NCBI GenBank assembly: GCA_037074705.1
Contig: CM073592.1
Coordinates: 51,258,129 to 51,322,128 of the forward strand
Reading direction: 5' to 3'
Origin: Zhengitettix transpicula
Taxonomy: Eukaryota > Arthropoda > Insecta > Orthoptera > Tetrigidae
Length of the DNA: 64,000 nt
Part shown: positions 61,001-64,000 of the stretch, in pieces
Numbering within the stretch: the first letter of the stretch is position 1
Layout of the letters: each line of letters begins with the position of its first letter
Notes under the pieces: generated by a model
Seen by the model: only the letters and a program-made list of their open reading frames with translations
Told to the model about the DNA's origin: nothing
Database searches by the model: none
Made by a program: the position numbers and the translations under genes

Positions 61001-61853
61001 TAGGCTGGATTTTTACGTTAAATCTAAAAAAATATTGACCATTAAAGAAATTTTATATAAGTTTATCTCAGGCACCTGTGGTTTTTACATAGAAGAGATC
61101 TGCTGCCCGTACCAAATACGTACTGCTATTCTGTGTTGTGTTGCTTGCTGTAGCTCTCGTATCGACGTCTCCGTATCTCACAGCCGGCAGAACGGGTTAA
61201 GTGCAGTGATGACTTTTGTCAGGACCGTTGCAAGGCGTGGACTCAGGGGTTGAGAACTGGCTAAGGCGTCGGCCTCCGGGATTGATTGCTGGCAAGCCGT
61301 CGTACTAAATTGTGTGGCTTCGATGAACTCTTCACTAACAAATTGTGGCCCCTTTCTCATGACGATTCTGCCTCGGAGTATATCAGAGACAAAAACTTGG
61401 AAAAGTTTACAGCAGAACTCATGAGATTTGTAGATCGGTGACACTTAAAACGTATACACGTAACGCAAGACGGATCCTCTCATAATCACATCCACCAGCT
61501 GCGGTGAGCGCAGAACAACTGTTCCAGTTTCAGAAGCTTATCTTATTATAGCCTCCCATTCTTTTACTTTTTTCATTATTAGAAAACTTCATCGAAATGT
61601 CAGTTTCACTGATTCTTCCTTTGTTACAAGAGTTATAGCACGCAGCCGCAGTTCCGTAGTCAACAATGGCCAACTATTCTGTCATGTTGAGGCCAAAAAT
61701 CGAGACAGGACACGAAAATTATTTGGATGTAAATATTTATCTCTTCCGCCCCCACCCCCACCCCCACCCACGTGCACGATTTCGAGTTCTCCAAACCACA
61801 GCAAATAACACTTTCGAGACAAAGCAAAACTAAACCAAAATACACGCGTTACA
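61001..61853 (+). repeat. Repeat F, copy 2 (uninterrupted)
   Basis: About 850 bp, same orientation as 56686-58030, 4.3 kb apart. In the middle, 61740-61770 is a (CCCCCA)-type run not seen in copy 1. A ggctaaggcgtcggcctcc patch at 61259-61277 and ggcttcgatgaac at 61316-61328 are spaced like box A and box B of a long-variable-arm tRNA, but the second is a poor match. Confidence 0.7.
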
Positions 61854-64000
61854 ACATTCTATTAAGAAAAAGAAACTTAGTAGACTTAAGTTCAAGTACA
61901 ACTCATTCAAATTTTGGATGCAAATTTAAGGCACCCTCCTCTTTGTGAAGCGGTCTGGGATTTATCCCAGCCCCAACACTTAAATTCAGATTTTGGAATA
62001 GATGACAGTTTAATATAGTTAAAAAATATTTTCACTATTATACGTTACAGAGGTTTAATATTCATTCGGCCGTTTTCTTGTGAAAATCGAACAAAATCAA
62101 TATTTTGGAAATTAGGTCCTTTCGTCTGATAATAGTGGATGGCAGTAAGATATCGCATTTGTCACATCTCTGTGTAACAACGAGGAAATGTTTAATATAA
62201 ATCGCCCCAACCGGTCTGACAGGCACACGCACACACAGACAGACAGAGAGAGATTTAGATGACATCGATTTCGGGTCCCCTAATGCATGAAACGTAAACA
62301 TATTAAATCACTCGATTCCGAAAATTGTACAAAAATAAGTAATATTTTACCTCTACTGCGTAATTTATTCCAATTAGCTAAGAGTAATAACTCTGTAAAA
62401 TATGAATTGCAATATGGAATTACGTATTATTCGTCCACGCTAATGAGTTTAATGAGGTATTTTAACATACCAAGTATTTTTTGTATATGTAATGATGAAT
62501 ACCTCATATTGAGTTCATTTAGTTTACAGAAAACAAGTTCCGACAATAAAATAATGTTGACATGCGATCTGTTTATTTGAAAATTGTAATTAATATATTG
62601 TTCCAATTTGAATATTAGAAATAAATATTTATGATATGTGAATTAGTTTTTCTGGCCATTTATGGTTTTAGTGAGTAATCATTCATCAATTTTTCCGCTC
62701 GAATGCGTCTTACATATTAATACGTTCCAGTATAAGCTATTAGAATACAATATGTATCTGACAATTCAGATCCCTAATATTATATATATTTAACTTGAAG
62801 CTTAATTTCAAACTTTTTTCAGATACTTCTGACGAATAATTCCTGCACCAATAATATTCGAATGATATAATTAAGCTGGTCAACCACGGTTTTGTTTACG
62901 AATTCTATAGGTGATAAATCCTCTAATTTGTATCACCACTAATCCAATTCCCGTGCTTTATGATGCAGTTTCATAAAAGAAAATTAACGTAAAAATCATT
63001 AGTTTCTATGGTAAAGCCAGGAAAGCGAAAAGGTCCAAACATTATTATGGAATGCGAGAATTTCCAAACAACGGCCATAATTTAGACACAGAAAAACAAT
63101 TTCTATTACTATTACTTCATTTTATCTCCTCAATGGATACTGAAATATTAAGAAAAATAGTGAATCCAAATCCACGTTATAAAATTGACAACCGTAAATA
63201 CCAGACGAAGAACAAAATATATCAATTATTAAAATAATAAATATTATATGTTAAGATTCTAACAGAAAGTTTGAAATTGGATTTATGTTATTTATTTTAT
63301 TTCCACAACTCGCAATCACTGCGAACACTATTTTATAAACTTCATTAGTTGTGCAATTTATACAGTTTTCTTGCGGTAGTTACAATATCCGAGCCAGAAA
63401 AGATACTCCGTAATTCTTCAATTCTAAACGGAGAATTTTTTTTCGAAAATTGTGAATTTGTCGACCTTACATTTAGTTTTGAGTCCCTCAGGTACTTCCG
63501 GCATTTTTGCATCCCTTTAAGTCGCTTAAAGCGAGCAGCTTCTCCACCTTTATTAACTTCCACCCTCTAATTCACCCCTACGATGGTTGTTTCTTCAAAA
63601 ACACCCTCTTAGCACTTACATAAATCATAAAATTCTAAATATCAAGCACTGTTCAGGCTCTTCCTCGACGTGAATCATATCTATGCATATATTTTAATCA
63701 ACATAAATGATAATATTATAATATGAATATATATTAAAAAACTTGAAAGATTTGCAGAGATGCTTTGGCAGACAGATTCGATGCATGGGTAGAGACTCGC
63801 TGAAGCCAGACTTATATAGCGGTTGTCTTTGGATTTTGTTCTTAAGAATAATGTTTAATAATCAAATATATTAACAGAATAATAAATTATATAAATATGT
63901 TAATGATAAAAATCTACGTTATTGAGTATCGTGACATCCTAGCTATAAGAAGATTTTTTAATCTCTGTAATAGTAGTTTAGTGGATCACAGAGACAACTG
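61854..64000. other. AT-rich non-coding stretch, nothing recognised
   Basis: A (CA)n(GACA)n(GA)n mixed run lies at 62224-62252. Open frames of 97 codons (62287) and 72-73 codons on both strands at 63345-63570 have no recognised product. Confidence 0.5.

Noticed and set aside
1..64000. CRISPR arrays, bacterial operons, rRNA genes, functional tRNA genes
   Set aside because: No regularly spaced identical repeats with unique spacers, no dense coding, and no cloverleaf or rRNA core sequence was recognised.

Overview
The window is AT-rich, non-coding eukaryotic DNA, most probably from an arthropod and most likely an insect. The evidence is two decayed mariner DNA transposons with TA target duplications, an LTR retrotransposon family whose surviving primer-binding site resembles the 3' end of tRNA-Lys, repeats with the GCCCGGCGTTGCCCG head and ACAT-rich tail seen in insect non-LTR elements, and long gene-free stretches. 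I found no bacterial operons, Shine-Dalgarno sites or dense coding. Species cannot be named from the sequence alone, and there is no convincing host protein-coding gene. Most open frames are short and chance-like, lie inside repeats, or are broken transposase. The window reads as intergenic or intronic DNA.

Layout. (1) A GC-richer ~530 bp repeat, here called family A, occurs 15 times: a tandem run at 1-1154, then 11370, 16891, 18411, a pair at 26366-27378, then 40442, 44854, a pair at 45848-46837, then 54527, 57323 and 58795. All copies but the most divergent one share a 3' end with an A-rich tail (T-rich on the opposite strand), and several have visible target-site duplications. I infer a retroposon (SINE or LINE-tail type) that dominates the region. 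(2) Mariner copies lie at 12363-13634 and 50574-51826, both with TIRs and both with disrupted transposase. (3) An LTR family (TGTAAT...ATTACA, 4-bp ATAT/ATAC target duplications) is present at 22337-23351, 34434-35445, 41539-42466 and 52175-52786. The last keeps a primer-binding-site remnant. (4) Family C non-LTR-like repeats lie at 19952-20961, 24021-24926, 27998-28136, 29622-30880 and 47566-47948. One has an 84/85 bp inverted repeat and another has ~270 bp internal tandem monomers. (5) Smaller repeats D, E and F are each seen twice; one F copy has family A inserted inside it.

How they relate. The window is a palimpsest of retroposition, cut-and-paste insertion and LTR-LTR recombination, with nested insertions giving a partial relative chronology. 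The main points of interest are the family A arrays in which every junction carries the same target-site sequence, the LTR deletion derivative, the near-perfect inverted repeat, and a cluster of CRE-type TGACGTCA sites around a 20-bp palindrome near 43.8 kb. I did not find a previously undescribed protein system.
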